DNA from: CAWBVG01 sp963792175
GTDB lineage: Bacteria > Acidobacteriota > Vicinamibacteria > Vicinamibacterales > CAVVIG01
Direction of reading: 5' to 3'
Assembly (NCBI GenBank): GCA_963792175.1
Contig: CAWBVG010000003.1
Span: 105,674 to 169,673 of the forward strand
Length of the DNA: 64,000 bases
Position 1 is the stretch's first letter; every line of letters starts with the position of its first letter. Below the pieces are notes generated by a model, which worked only from the letters and a program-made list of their open reading frames with translations, was not told where the DNA came from and made no database searches. Shown piece after piece: positions 10,436 through 19,544 of the stretch. Both the position numbers and the translations under genes were made by a program.

Positions 10436-10906
10436 ATGTCTGTAGACGTCGGATCGACCGCCCCGGACTTCACCTTGACGAACCAGGATCGTCAGCCGGT
10501 GACCTGAGCGCCCAGCGCGGCCAGCCGGTCGTGCTGGCGTTTTTTCCCGGCGGCGTTCAGCTCGGTCTGCACCAAGGAGCTGTGCACGTTCCGCGACTCG
10601 CTCGCGAAGCTGGAACAGGCCAAGGCGCAGGTGTACGGCATCAGCGTCGACACGTTCTTCGCGCTGAAGGCGTTCCACGACCACGAGAAGCTGACGTTTC
10701 CGCTGCTGAGCGACTTCAACAAGGAGGTCATCCGCGAGTACGGCGTGTTCAACGAGGACATGATTGGCCTGAAGGGCATCGCCAAGCGCGCCGTGTTCGT
10801 GATCGACAAGGACGGCATCGTCCGCCACCGCGAGGTGCTCGAGGACGCCCGGAACGAGCCGGATTACGAGAAGGTGTTCGCGGCGCTCGCTTCGCTCGCC
10901 GCGTAG
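10436..10906 (+). CDS. Peroxiredoxin (AhpC/TSA, Bcp-like)
   Basis: Thiol peroxidase that reduces hydrogen peroxide or organic peroxides. It starts at ATG 10436 (MSVDVGSTAPDFTLTNQD). Two nearly compensating indels, at about 10503 and 10550, must be corrected to read LSAQRGQPVVLAFFP and AAFSSVCTKELCTFRDSLAK, which carries the peroxidatic cysteine of the VCTxE motif. The rest (YGISVDTFFALKAFHDHEKL, LKGIAKRAVFVIDKDGIV) is intact to the TAG at 10904-10906. About 155 residues, the usual length. It faces away from the transporter operon and is followed by a repeat array. Confidence 0.85.
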
Positions 10907-10985
10907 GGCTCAGGGCTAGGGGCTAGGGGCTGCAGGCTGGCGGACTGCGGGACTGTCAGCTCGAGCCGCCTAGCCCCGAGGCCCC
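10907..10985. repeat. GGGGCTAG phrase array with inverted arm
   Basis: Units GGGCTAGG and GGGGCTAGGGGCT directly after the peroxiredoxin stop, then the reverse-complement arm CCGCCTAGCCCCGAGGCCCC. The arms can pair in RNA and could act as a terminator. The same phrase family recurs at 17778-17918 and 36944-37080. Confidence 0.6.
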
Positions 10986-10987
10986 TG

Positions 10988-11024
10988 TATACTGAACATA
11001 TGAGCAGTTGCTCATATGTTCAGT
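10988..11024 (+). promoter_or_regulatory. -10 box and ArsR/SmtB-type operator
   Basis: A perfect inverted repeat with 16-base arms (ACTGAACATATGAGCA at 10991-11006 and its complement at 11009-11024) separated by GT. The TATACT -10 box at 10988-10993 overlaps the left arm. The ATATGAGCA-N2-TGCTCATAT core fits operators of the metal-sensing ArsR/SmtB/CadC family. Bound repressor would block RNA polymerase; metal binding would release it. It lies just before the ArsR-family start. Confidence 0.8.
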
Positions 11025-11030
11025 AGGATC

Positions 11031-11470
11031 ATGACCCTCGACGTGCACCGGACCGTCACGCCGCTCGAGCGACGCCTCCGCCGTCGCGCTCGCTGAGACC
11101 TTCAAGCGTGCTCGGCGACCCGACGCGCGTCCGCATCCTCGACGCGCTCGCGCGGTCCGAGCTGTGCGTCTACGATCTCGCCGCTCGCCTCGGCCTCACC
11201 GAGTCGGCGGTGTCCCACCAGCTGCGTCTGCTGCGGAACATGCGCCTGGTGCGCACGCGCCGCGACGGCCGCCTGATCTTCTACGCCCTCGACGACCAGC
11301 ACATCGTCGGCCTCTTCGAGCAGGGGCTCGAGCACGTGGAGGAGCGTGAGGGCCAGCGACAGCCTGCCTCGCCGTCCCTCGACCGGGCTCGGGACGGCCC
11401 TGAGCTGTCGAAGGGCGAGCGAACGCGCGGAGCGAGGCGAGCCGAGCGAAGGCGGAGGTCGCGGTCGTGA
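11031..11470 (+). CDS. ArsR/SmtB-family metal-responsive repressor
   Basis: Winged-helix regulator predicted to repress itself and the following P-type ATPase. The start ATG 11031 (MTLDVHRTVTPLE) needs two indel corrections (about 11070 and 11106) to join the intact core beginning LGDPTRVRILDAL. ELCVYDLAARLGLTESAVSH is the helix-turn-helix; the ELCVYDLA stretch matches the ELCVCDL metal-site helix of CadC/SmtB proteins with one cysteine. The core ends near HVEE at about 11345. The last 40 residues are Arg/Glu-rich and come from a repeat element, so the natural stop may have been lost. Its TGA overlaps the GTG of the ATPase (GTGA). Confidence 0.85.
11375..11420. repeat. CCTTCGAC/GCTCAGGGC-type element in the arsR tail
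   Basis: Contains GGCCCTGAGCTGTCGAAGG, whose complement CCTTCGACAGCTCAGGGCC closely matches the element inside pyrE at 41721-41745 (CCTTCGACTAGGCTCAGGGC). It encodes the low-complexity tail of the regulator. Confidence 0.55.
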
Positions 11471-13670
11471 CCACGACCTGCACCGTCTGCGAGCTGCACG
11501 CGGAGTCGACCTTCAAGATCGAGGGCATGGACTGCCGCGAGGAAGTGGCGATGCTCGAGCGCCGCTTCAAGAACCTCGCCGGGCTCGAGCAGTTTTCGGC
11601 CGACCTCATGGGCCAGCGGCTGCACGTGAAGTACGACGCCGCGAAGCTGACGGCATCCGCCATCGCCGACGCCGTCGCCGACACCGGGATGCGGGCCTGG
11701 CTCGAGCACGAGGAGCCGGTCGTCACCAGCGATCGTCAGGTCCGAATCCGTCAGGGCCTGATGCTGACGTCCGGCGTCCTGCTGGTGGTCGGCTTCGCGT
11801 TGGAACTCTTCGGGAGCCGCATCGCGCCGATGTTCGGCGCGGTCACGCTGCCCGGTCCGGCTGAGGCCGGACACTACGTGCCGAACGGTGTGGCCGGGTG
11901 GGCCATCGCCGCGTTCGTCCTGTCGTTAGCGGCGGGCGTGTCCGTGACGGCGCGAAAAGCGTGGTCCGCGTTGCGCGTCGGGTCGCTCGACATCAACGTC
12001 CTGATGCTCGTGGCCGCTGCCGGCGCGGTCCTCCTTGGCCAGTGGTCCGAGGCCGCGGCGGTCGTCTTTCTGTTCGCGCTCGCGCAGGCGCTCGAAGCGC
12101 GGACCCTCGATCGGGCCCGCAGCGCCATCCGCGCGCTGATGGACCTCACGCCCTCCGAGGCGCTGGTGCGGGACGGCGCGGGCGAGCGGCGCGTCGACGC
12201 CGAGCCATCGCGCCGGGCACGACGATCGTCGTTCGGCCCGGCGAAAAGATTCCGCTCGACGGCGAGGTCCTGGCGGGGGAGAGCGCGGTCAACCAGGCGC
12301 CCGTGACCGGCGAATCGCTGCCGGTCGAGAAGCGGCCGGGCGACGAGGTCTTCGCGGGAACGATCAACGGGCGCGGCGCGCTCGACGTGCGCGTGACGCG
12401 CGTCCGCCGCGACACCACGCTGGCGCGCATCATCCACCTCGTCGAGCGGGCGCAGGCGCAGCGCGCGCCCGCGCAGGCACTCGTCGAACGCTTTGCGCGC
12501 GTGTACACGCCGGCGGTCATGATCCTCGCCGCTGTCGTCGCGGTCGTCCCGCCGCTCGTGTTTCACTTCAGCTGGCACGACGAGCATCTATCGCGCCCTC
12601 GTGCTGCTCGTCGTGTCGTGTCCCGTGCGCGCTGGTCATCTCGACGCCGGTGTCGATCGTCGCCGCGCTGGCGGGCGCCGCCCGCCAGGGCGTGCTGATC
12701 AAGGGCGGCATGCACCTGGAGCGCACGAGCGGCGTGCAGTGCGTCGCGTTCGACAAGACCGGCACGCTGACGCGCGGGGTGCTCGAGGTCGTGAGCGTGG
12801 TGCCGCTCAACGGGGAAACCGTCCATTCGGTCGTGGCGCTGGCGTCGGCTGTCGAGCAGCGGTCGGATCATCCGATCGCGCTCGCGATCGTCGGGCACGC
12901 GTCGGCCGCCGGCATCGCGGCCGCGCCAGCCGAAGGCGTGTCGTCGCTGGCCGGACGCGGCGCGGAGGGCTCGGTCGGCGCCGCACGCGTGCTGCTCGGC
13001 AACCATCGCGTGTTCGAGGAGCGCGGGCTTTGTTCGACGGCGATTCACCAGCGGCTCGACGAGCTGAGCGCAGCGGCCACACCGCCGTGCTGGTCGCGCG
13101 CGACGGACAGCCGATTGGCATCATCGCCCTCGCCGATCGCCCGCGCGAGTCCGCGAGGGACGCCGTGGATCTGCTTCGCGGTCTGGGCATCCGGCGGTCG
13201 TCATGCTGACCGGCGACAGCCACCCGACCGCGACCGCGATTGCCGCCGACCTCGGCATCGACGAGTTCCGCGCGGAGCTGCTGCCCGAGGACAAGGTCGC
13301 GGCGGTCAAGGAGCTGCAGCGCCGCTACGGATCGGTGGCCATGGTCGGCGACGGCGTCAACGACGCCCCCGCGCTGGCGACCGCCGACGTCGGGATCGCC
13401 ATGGGGGTTGCCGGCAGCGACGCCGCGCTCGAAACGGCCGATGTCGCGCTGATGGCCGACGAGCTGCTGAAGATTCCCTATGCGTTGCGTCTCAGCCGCG
13501 CGACGGTGCGGAACATCCGGATGAACCTCGCCATCTCCGTGGTGCTGAAGGCCGCGTTCGTCGTCGCCGCGGTGGCCGGCGTCGCCACGCTCTGGATGGC
13601 CATCGTCGCCGACACGGGCGCGTCGGTGATCGTCATCGCGAACGCGCTGCGGCTGCTGCGGGCGGACTGA
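11467..13670 (+). CDS. Heavy-metal P1B-type ATPase (Zn/Cd/Co exporter)
   Basis: ATP-driven metal efflux pump of the inner membrane. It starts with GTG 11467 and a heavy-metal-associated domain (FKIEGMDCREEVAMLERRF; only one cysteine, followed by REE as in ZntA-like GMDC domains). Helices follow, then the phosphatase motif TGES, the membrane metal site CPC (read as SCP/CALVIS across an indel at about 12627), the phosphorylation motif DKTGTLT, the SDHPIA histidine-proline motif and GDGVNDAPAL. It ends NALRLLRAD. Four to five indels break the frame. CPC plus the ArsR partner suggests Zn(II)/Cd(II)/Pb(II). A palindromic element (11855-11873) adds an in-frame loop between two helices. Confidence 0.88.
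11855..11873. repeat. In-frame palindrome GTCCGGC-TGAG-GCCGGAC
   Basis: Seven-base complementary arms separated by TGAG. It is read as part of LPGPAEAGHYV, in the loop between two hydrophobic segments of the metal ATPase. The reading frame is kept. Confidence 0.55.
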
Positions 13671-13756
13671 GCTGTCGTCTGACGTCGGTCGCCGTCGGAT
13701 CGCCACGATAGCACGGCACGACCCGAAAGTCCTGCGCCATGTCCGGTCGCGCTGCG
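13671..13756. other. Convergent gap, P-type ATPase / CNNM gene
   Basis: Short gap between two genes meeting tail to tail. I see no convincing terminator hairpin or other element. Confidence 0.3.
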
Positions 13757-15075
13757 AGTCATTCGGCGTCTGGCTCCGGCTGCGGCCGGCTTCGACAGCC
13801 AGACCTTCGCCACCCGCATTCCGTCGACCGCCTCGACGCGCATCTTGCGGCCGTCGACGTCGATCGTGTCGCCGACCCTGGCGCGGCGTCCGAGGCGTCC
13901 GAGCACGTAGCCGCCGATGGTCGTGTAGGTCTCCTCGTCGATGTCGAGACCGAACTGCTCGTTGACGTCGGTGACGAGCGCGAGGCCGTCGATGTCGGCC
14001 GAGCCGTCGGGCCGCACGACGACCCGCGCCTGCGCGCCGGACTCGCCGGGGATCTCGCCGACGATCCGCTCCATCAGCGATTCGAACGTCACGAGGCCCG
14101 CGGTCCCGCCGTATTCGTCGATGACCAGCGCCTCTCGCGCCCGCCGCCGCCGCATCTCGGCGAGCAGATCGTCGGCGCCGAGCGTTTCGGGCACCGTCAG
14201 CACCTCGCGCGCGAGCGCGCCGGCGTTGACGCCGCCGTCGCCGGCCGCGAGCGCCCGCAGCAGGTCGGTGACGTGCAGCATGCCGACGACGTTGTCGAGG
14301 TCGTCGCGGTACACCGGCAGGCGCGTGTGTCTGCCGCGCGCCGATCTGCGCGACCAGCTCGCCGAGCGCCGTCTCGGCGGCGACGGCGACGAGCTCGGTG
14401 CGCGGAATCATCACCTGACCCGCGGTCAGATCCGCGAACCCGAACACGCGGTGGAGCATCTGTTCTTCCTGCTCCTCGAGCACGCCGGCTTCCTGGCTCG
14501 CGGTGACCAGCATCTTGAGCTCTTCTTCCGAGTGCACCATGGCGCGCCGGTCGGCGCCGTGCAATCCGAGCATCTTGATCACGGCTTGCGCGGTGACGTG
14601 CACCAGCCGGATGAACGGCGAGAAGACGCTGCATGAAGATCTCGAGCGGCTGTGACCAGCCACATCGCGGTGGATTCGGAGCGCTCGAGCGCAATCCATT
14701 TCGGCGTCAGCTCGCCGAACACGATGCTGCAGCGCCGTGATGATGAGCGAAGGCGAGCGCCACTGCGATGCTGTGGGTGGTCGTGACGGCAAGACGCGCG
14801 GGCAGGAAGTCGAATGTCGGCTCGATCAGCGACGCCAGCGCCGGCTCCGCCATCCAGCCGAGGCCGAGGCTGGCCATCGTGATGCCGAGCTGCGTCGCCG
14901 CGATGTAGCGGTCCGGCGCGCTCACGGCCCGGCGGACGGCGCGCGCGCCCCGGTGGCCTTCGGCGATCAGCTGATCGATCCGCGTCTTGCGCACCGTGAC
15001 GATCGAGAACTCCGCCGCAACGAAGAATCCGTTGGCGAACACCAGCGCCAGCATCCCCGCCAGCCGCCAAATCAC
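13757..15075 (-). CDS. CNNM/CorC (HlyC)-type membrane protein
   Basis: Hemolysin-like protein with an N-terminal DUF21/CNNM membrane domain, a CBS pair and a CorC_HlyC domain; relatives take part in Mg2+/Co2+ handling. The start chosen is GTG 15075 (IWRLAGMLALVFANGFFVAA). DUF21 continues with EFSIVTVRKTRIDQLI, then EEELKMLVTASQEAGVLEE, the CBS segment AGQVMIPRTELVAV, YRDDLDNVVGMLHVTDLL, and the CorC end EEALVIDEYGG-like (REALVIDEYGGTAGLVT) and TIDVDGRKMRVEAVDGMRV. At least three indels. The C terminus is uncertain: the frame runs on, while the shifted frame stops after PEPDAE at about 13757. The alternative N-terminal extension to 15192 is encoded by a repeat array and is not believed. Confidence 0.8.
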
Positions 15076-15094
15076 GGTGCGCCTCGCGGCCAGC

Positions 15095-15240
15095 AATCTG
15101 GTGATTGAGTGATTTGGTGATCTGGTGATTGATTGGTGAATTGATTGGGTGGTCGATCGTCGATTGATCACGGCAATCACCAAGTCACCCAATTCATCTC
15201 ACGATCACCCAATCACCAGATCACCTAATCACCAGATGAC
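15095..15240. repeat. Large inverted array of GGTGAT phrases
   Basis: Left arm (15095-15152) of degenerate units TGGTGATTGAGTGATT, TGGTGATCTGGTGATTG and TTGATTGGGTGG. Right arm (15174-15240) of complementary units CAATCACCAAGTCACCC, GATCACCCAATCACCAG and ATCACCTAATCACCAGATGA. The arms could fold into a hairpin of about 60 base pairs around a 21-base loop. It fills the space between the CNNM start and the REC-PilZ stop; the last base of the array is the first base of the complement of that TAG stop. Confidence 0.8.
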
Positions 15241-15959
15241 TAGGCTTTGCGGTTGCTGAAGAAGTGCGCGTCGACGAACTGATCGATCATCGTCTGGTTG
15301 GCGGGATCGACCTTTTCGAACTGGACACCCATGCCGACGCGCCGGTCGCTCCAGGCGACGCGCCCTTCGGCGTCGATGTCGCGCTTCGATCCCGGCATGC
15401 GGAACCGCACCTTGATCTTCGCGCCGCCCTCGAGCGGGCTGGTGGTGCGGATCGCGATGCCGCCGTGACTCAGGTTGAGCGTGAGCGCGGCGGCGATGGT
15501 GTTGCCGAAGCGGTACTGGATCGGAATGCCGAGCACGACGCGCGGGCTGCTGCGGCGGTTGAAATTGTCGGGGAACAGATGCGGCGCCAGCGACGGCAGG
15601 ATGTGCTGCACGGCGCTGTACTCGTTGACGTAACCCGCGACCCCGAGCGCCGCCAGCTCGCGCACTTCCTCCGCGCTCGCGATCGTGCCGCTGAACACCA
15701 GAATCGGCAGCCGCCCGTCATCGAGCTTCCGGACCGACCGTACCAGCTCCACGCCGGGGGCGTGCGGCAGCCGCAGGTCGAGCACGATGAGATCGATCTG
15801 ATCGAGATCGGCGCGGACCCGCGCCAGTAGCTCAGCGGCGCTCTTCACCGCGATCGCTTTGTGACCGGCGTTCTCGACAGCCGTCCGGAAACGATCGCGG
15901 ACGAACGCGGTGTCGTCCGCAATCACGACGGTCTTCGCAGTGACCGTGCTGCCCGTCAT
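15240..15959 (-). CDS. Response regulator with PilZ output domain
   Basis: Intact, 239 residues. An N-terminal receiver domain (about 9-125) has the acidic pair after VVIADD and the phospho-Asp in IDLIVLDLRLPHAPG (about residue 60). A C-terminal PilZ domain (about 135-235) has the c-di-GMP motifs RRSSPR and NLSHGG. Such proteins link phosphorelay to c-di-GMP control of motility, surface behaviour or polysaccharide output. It is divergent from the lysW-larE pair. No kinase is adjacent. Confidence 0.88.
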   Translation of the reverse strand: MTGSTVTAKTVVIADDTAFVRDRFRTAVENAGHKAIAVKSAAELLARVRADLDQIDLIVLDLRLPHAPGVELVRSVRKLDDGRLPILVFSGTIASAEEVRELAALGVAGYVNEYSAVQHILPSLAPHLFPDNFNRRSSPRVVLGIPIQYRFGNTIAAALTLNLSHGGIAIRTTSPLEGGAKIKVRFRMPGSKRDIDAEGRVAWSDRRVGMGVQFEKVDPANQTMIDQFVDAHFFSNRKA

Positions 15960-15972
15960 CCTGTAGCCTGCA

Positions 15973-16002
15973 TTGCAGTTCTGCGCAGGTGTTCGCTATA
16001 CT
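15973..16002 (+). promoter_or_regulatory. Promoter of the lysW-larE pair
   Basis: TTGCAG at 15973-15978 and TATACT at 15997-16002 with an 18-base spacer, 45 bases before the ATG at 16047. GATCGGAG just before the ATG is the ribosome site. Confidence 0.65.
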
Positions 16003-16046
16003 CGCGATCGTCCTGCCGAGCAGGATTCTAAGTGATCGGAGACCGT

Positions 16047-16312
16047 ATGGCCACCTGCCCCGAATGCGACGCCGAGATCGAAGTCGACGAGTTCGATGTC
16101 GACAAGGGCGACCAGCTCAGTTGCCCTGACTGCGGCTCCAACCTCGAGGTAGTCGGACTGTCTCCCATCGAGCTCGACCTCGCGCCCGAGGACGACGACG
16201 ATGACGACGACGACGATGACGACGACTGGAAGACGACGACCTCGACGGTGACGATGACGACGACGAGGCCGAGGAGGACGAAGACGATAAGGACGGGGGT
16301 TTCGACGAATGA
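16047..16312 (+). CDS. LysW-like zinc-ribbon protein with long acidic tail
   Basis: Small protein starting MATCPECDAEIEVDEFDV, with two CPxC pairs (CPEC and CPDC) forming the TFIIB-like zinc ribbon of LysW amino-group carriers. Instead of the short EDWGE end, it has a run of about 12 Asp, a Trp, then a second Asp/Glu-rich stretch. A one-base deletion in a G run after the Trp (about 16229) must be corrected; the corrected tail ends KDGGFDE. Its TGA overlaps the larE ATG (ATGA at 16309-16312), so the two are translationally coupled. No lysine-biosynthesis genes are nearby, so a lysine role is doubtful. Confidence 0.75.
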
Positions 16313-17118
16313 TCGACAAGGAGCGTGCGCTGTGCGACACGCTCGCGTCGCTGGGCTCGGTCATCGTCGCCTATAGCGGCGGCGCCGACAGCGCCTACCT
16401 GGCGTTCATCGCGCACCGGACGCTCGGCGACCGCGCCGTCGCGGTGACCGCCGACAGCCCCAGCTATCCGGAACGTCATCGTCAACTCGCCATTCAGATC
16501 GCCCGCGATTTCGGCCTGCGGCACGAGATCATTCAGACCAGCGAGCTCGAGCGCCCGGAGTACCGGGCCAACCCGTCGAACCGCTGCTACTACTGCAAGC
16601 ACGAGCTCTACACGCACCTGTCGCGCATCGCCGCCGGTCGCGGCGCCGTCATCGTCGACGGCAACAACGCCGACGACCGCGGCGACTATCGCCCCGGCCG
16701 CCAGGCGGCGCGCGAGTTCGGGGTCCGCAGCCCGCTCGACGAAGTGGATTTGAGTAAGGAAGAAATTCGCGCGCTGTCGCGCCAGGCGGGTCTGCCGTCG
16801 TGGAACGAGCCGGCGTCGGCGTGCCTGTCGTCGCGGATCCCGTATCACACCGAAGTGACCGACGAGAAACTGCGCACGATCGAGCGCGCCGAGCAGGCGC
16901 TGCGCGCGCTCGGGTTCCGCGTGTGTCGCGTCCGGCATCACGACGATCTCGCGCGCATCGAAATCGCGCGCGACGAGATGCCGCGCGCCCTCGACCCCGA
17001 CATGTCCGCGGCCATCGTTCGCGCGCTCAAAGAGGCCGGCTATCGCTACGTCAGCCTCGATCTCCAGGGCTACCGCACCGGCAGCCTCAACGAGGGACTG
17101 TTCCTGCGACCGGCCTGA
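16309..17118 (+). CDS. larE: ATP-dependent sacrificial sulfur transferase LarE
   Basis: Intact, 269 residues. PP-loop ATPase that, in the known system, adenylates a carboxylated nicotinate and donates sulfur to build the nickel-pincer cofactor of lactate racemase. The PP-loop is YSGGADSAYLA (about residues 22-32). CYYCKHELY (about 94) and the SACLSSRIPY cysteine (about 167) correspond to the sulfur-donor or [4Fe-4S] positions in LarE variants. larB and larC are absent here. It follows the LysW-like gene with an ATGA overlap. Both the family and the reading frame are clear; the biological substrate in this organism is an inference. Confidence 0.88.
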   Translation: MIDKERALCDTLASLGSVIVAYSGGADSAYLAFIAHRTLGDRAVAVTADSPSYPERHRQLAIQIARDFGLRHEIIQTSELERPEYRANPSNRCYYCKHELYTHLSRIAAGRGAVIVDGNNADDRGDYRPGRQAAREFGVRSPLDEVDLSKEEIRALSRQAGLPSWNEPASACLSSRIPYHTEVTDEKLRTIERAEQALRALGFRVCRVRHHDDLARIEIARDEMPRALDPDMSAAIVRALKEAGYRYVSLDLQGYRTGSLNEGLFLRPA

Positions 17119-17126
17119 GCACGAAC

Positions 17127-19544
17127 GTGGACCGCAGAGATCGCGGTGCGCGCGGAGAAAATGGTTTCTCTGCGAGCTCGGCGGGCTCCGCGTTCGCTCA
17201 CCTGAATTACGACGAGCTCCCGCCTGCGCGCCGCGCGCTTCGGCGGGCAAGTCGGCGGGGCAGCCTCGGTCTCGCGTTGGTCTTTCTGGCGCTGCACCTG
17301 CCATACATCCCGACGTCGCTCGAAGATCTCGACTCGATCAACTTCGCCCTCGGCGTCCGGCAGTTCGACGTCGCGCACCACCAGCCCCATCCGCCCGGCT
17401 ATCCGGTCTATATCGCGCTCGGCAAGCTTGTGCACGCTGCGGTCCCCGACGAAGCGCGCGCGCTCGCTCTTCTCAGCATCGTTGCCGGCGCATTGGGTGC
17501 GGTGGCGATGGCGGCGTTGTTCGGCCGCTTGACGGGCGTCGGCCGGTCGACGTGGGTGCCGGTCGCGCTGGGGCTGACGTCGCCGCTCTACTGGTTCACG
17601 GCGGCGCGGCCGTTGAGCGACATGCCGGGACTGGCCGCGGCGTTGGCCGTTCAGGCGCTGACGCTCGGCGTCGCCACGACGCGCGGATTGTGCGTGGCGG
17701 CATTCTCCGCCGGCCTGGCGACGGGGATTCGCTCGCAGGTGGCGTGGCTCACGGTGCCGTCTGCTGGCGCGAGACAGTCGGGGCTTGGGGCTCGGGGCTA
17801 GCCGCGAAGACTCCCGTGACAGCTAGCCCCCAGCTCCTAGCCCCGGTCCCGTATAGCTAGCCCCGAGCCCCCAGCCCCCACGTCCCGTGCAGCTAGCCCC
17901 CAGCCCCTAGCCCCTGCGGCAGCCTTTGTCGCCGGCGTGCTCGTGTGGGCGATCCCGCTCGTGATGCTGACGGGCGGCCCGCGCGGTTACTGGCATGCGC
18001 TGTTCGACCAGGGCGCCGAGGATCTGGGCAACATCCAGATGCTCTGGACGCGCCACGGCGCCCGCGATATCGCCGACGCTCTGTACTACGCGTTCGTCGC
18101 GCCGTGGGCCGCATGGCCGTTCGCGGCAGTCGTTCTGGTGTGCGCCGGGCTCGGGATCGTGTGGCTGTGGCGGCACGAACGGCGTGCCCTCGCGGTCCTG
18201 GCCATCGCCTTCGGTCCTTACCTCATCCTCGACGTGCTCTTTCAGGAGACGTTCACGAGCCGCTATGCGCTGCCCCTGGTCGTGCCGCTGGCATACCTCG
18301 CCGCCTCGGGCCTCCGTTGGGCGCCGGCCGAGGCCGTCTGGCTGCTCGCCCTGCCCATCGCGATGTACGGCGCACACATCGGCGGCCGGTCGATCGCCGC
18401 GTACGCGCAGCAGAAGGCGCCGGCGTTTCGACTGCTTGACGACATGAAACGCGCCGCAGCAGCGACCGGCGCGCGGCCCGTGCTGGCGCCTGACCGGCGC
18501 GAGAGCTTCGATCTGCGGCGGCCGCTGCTCTGGATGGGAGGCGCCATGCCGCCGATCGCGCGCCAGCTCCCCGCGCCTCCGCAGCACGAATGGCTCGAAG
18601 CCGTCCGCTACTGGAACGCCGGAGGCCGGGAGCCGGTGTGGTTTCTCGTCGATCCCAGACGCACCGCCATCGACCTGGTGCAGCATGCCTCGCCGTTCGA
18701 ATACCAGTGGCCGCTGCCGTATCCTGTCCTCATCAGCGGCGTCAGGCCGAACGACGTCAGCTGGTACGCCGTCGACCGACCCGAGTGGTACGTCGGAGAA
18801 GGCTGGGCGCTGACGCCCGAAGCGGCGGGAGTGGCGGCCGCGGACCATCGCGGGCTTGCCAGCGCGCCGATCGAAGGCTGGGTCCGCCGAAGCGCGTCGG
18901 GCGGCGTGCTGATGATCGGAGGACGCGTTCTCGATCCGTCGCGGCAACCGAAGCTGACGGTGATGTTCGACGACGGTTCCCCGGATCAGCGTTCGCTCGT
19001 CAGCGAGGTCCTTCAACCCGGCGCCTTCCTTCGTTTCGCCCCGATTCCGGCCGCCGCCGACGTCGCTGACGCGCGGGAGTACGCCAAGGTCGGCGTGCGC
19101 GCGACCGAGGGTGATGCCGTCGCGATCGAGCAGTTCGATGCCTCGCCTGCCCGCATACTCTTCGGCTTCGGCGATGGATGGCACGAGCAGGAGCTGAATC
19201 CACGAACGGGGGCGCGATGGCGATGGCTCAGCGAGCGCGGAGAAATCCGCCTGGGCTCGCGACCGACGGATCCCCTCAGGCTGCACCTCGAGGGCGAGTC
19301 GCCGCTGAAGTATTTCTCCCGCGGATCGCGGTTGAAGATTCGATCGGGCGATCAGGTGTACTTCGACTCGGTGTTGTCGTCAGACTTCTCGGTGACGGCG
19401 CAGCTGCCGCCCGGGGTTGGCTCCATCGTTCTCGAGACGGATCAGGTGTATATCCCCGCCGAGCATCGGTCGCTGTGGCGCCGTCTGGCCGACCAGCGGC
19501 ATCTGGGCCTGCGCATCTTCAAGGTCGACCTCCGTCCCCGCTAG
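17127..19544 (+). CDS. Membrane glycosyltransferase (GT39-like), interrupted by a repeat array
   Basis: Multi-spanning protein. First part (17127-17801): FLALHLPYIPTSLEDLDSIN, QPHPPGYPVYIALGKL and TSPLYWFTAARPLSDMPGLA, the usual pattern of polyprenyl-sugar-dependent mannosyltransferase-like proteins (acidic residue after the first helix). Second part (from about 17916): AAAFVAGVLVWAIPLVML, then helices (LVVPLAYLAASGLRW) and a C-terminal soluble domain, about 535 residues to the TAG at 19542-19544. The two parts are in the same frame, separated by a CTAGCCCC array with in-frame stops. GTG 17127 is the first in-frame start after larE; a later start is possible because the first 25 residues come from an ACCGCAGAG-type repeat. 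Confidence 0.7.
17778..17918. repeat. CTAGCCCC phrase array inside the glycosyltransferase gene
   Basis: An outward left arm (GGGGCTTGGGGCTCGGGGCT) and then about six complementary units (AGCTAGCCCCCAGCTCCTAG, AGCTAGCCCCGAGCCCCCAG, AGCTAGCCCCCAGCCCCTAG). At least three in-frame stops lie within it (17799-17801 and two more by 17840). The glycosyltransferase reading frame continues in phase on both sides. Confidence 0.8.

Noticed and set aside
12807..14792. Long minus-strand open frame of 661 residues across the P-type ATPase and CNNM genes
   Set aside because: Its middle is the CNNM gene in part, but the rest is antisense to the ATPase with Arg/Pro/Ala-rich low-complexity product, typical of GC-rich shadow frames.
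16117..17304. Minus-strand frame of 395 residues opposite LarE
   Set aside because: Antisense to the clear larE; composition typical of a shadow, no start site or motif.
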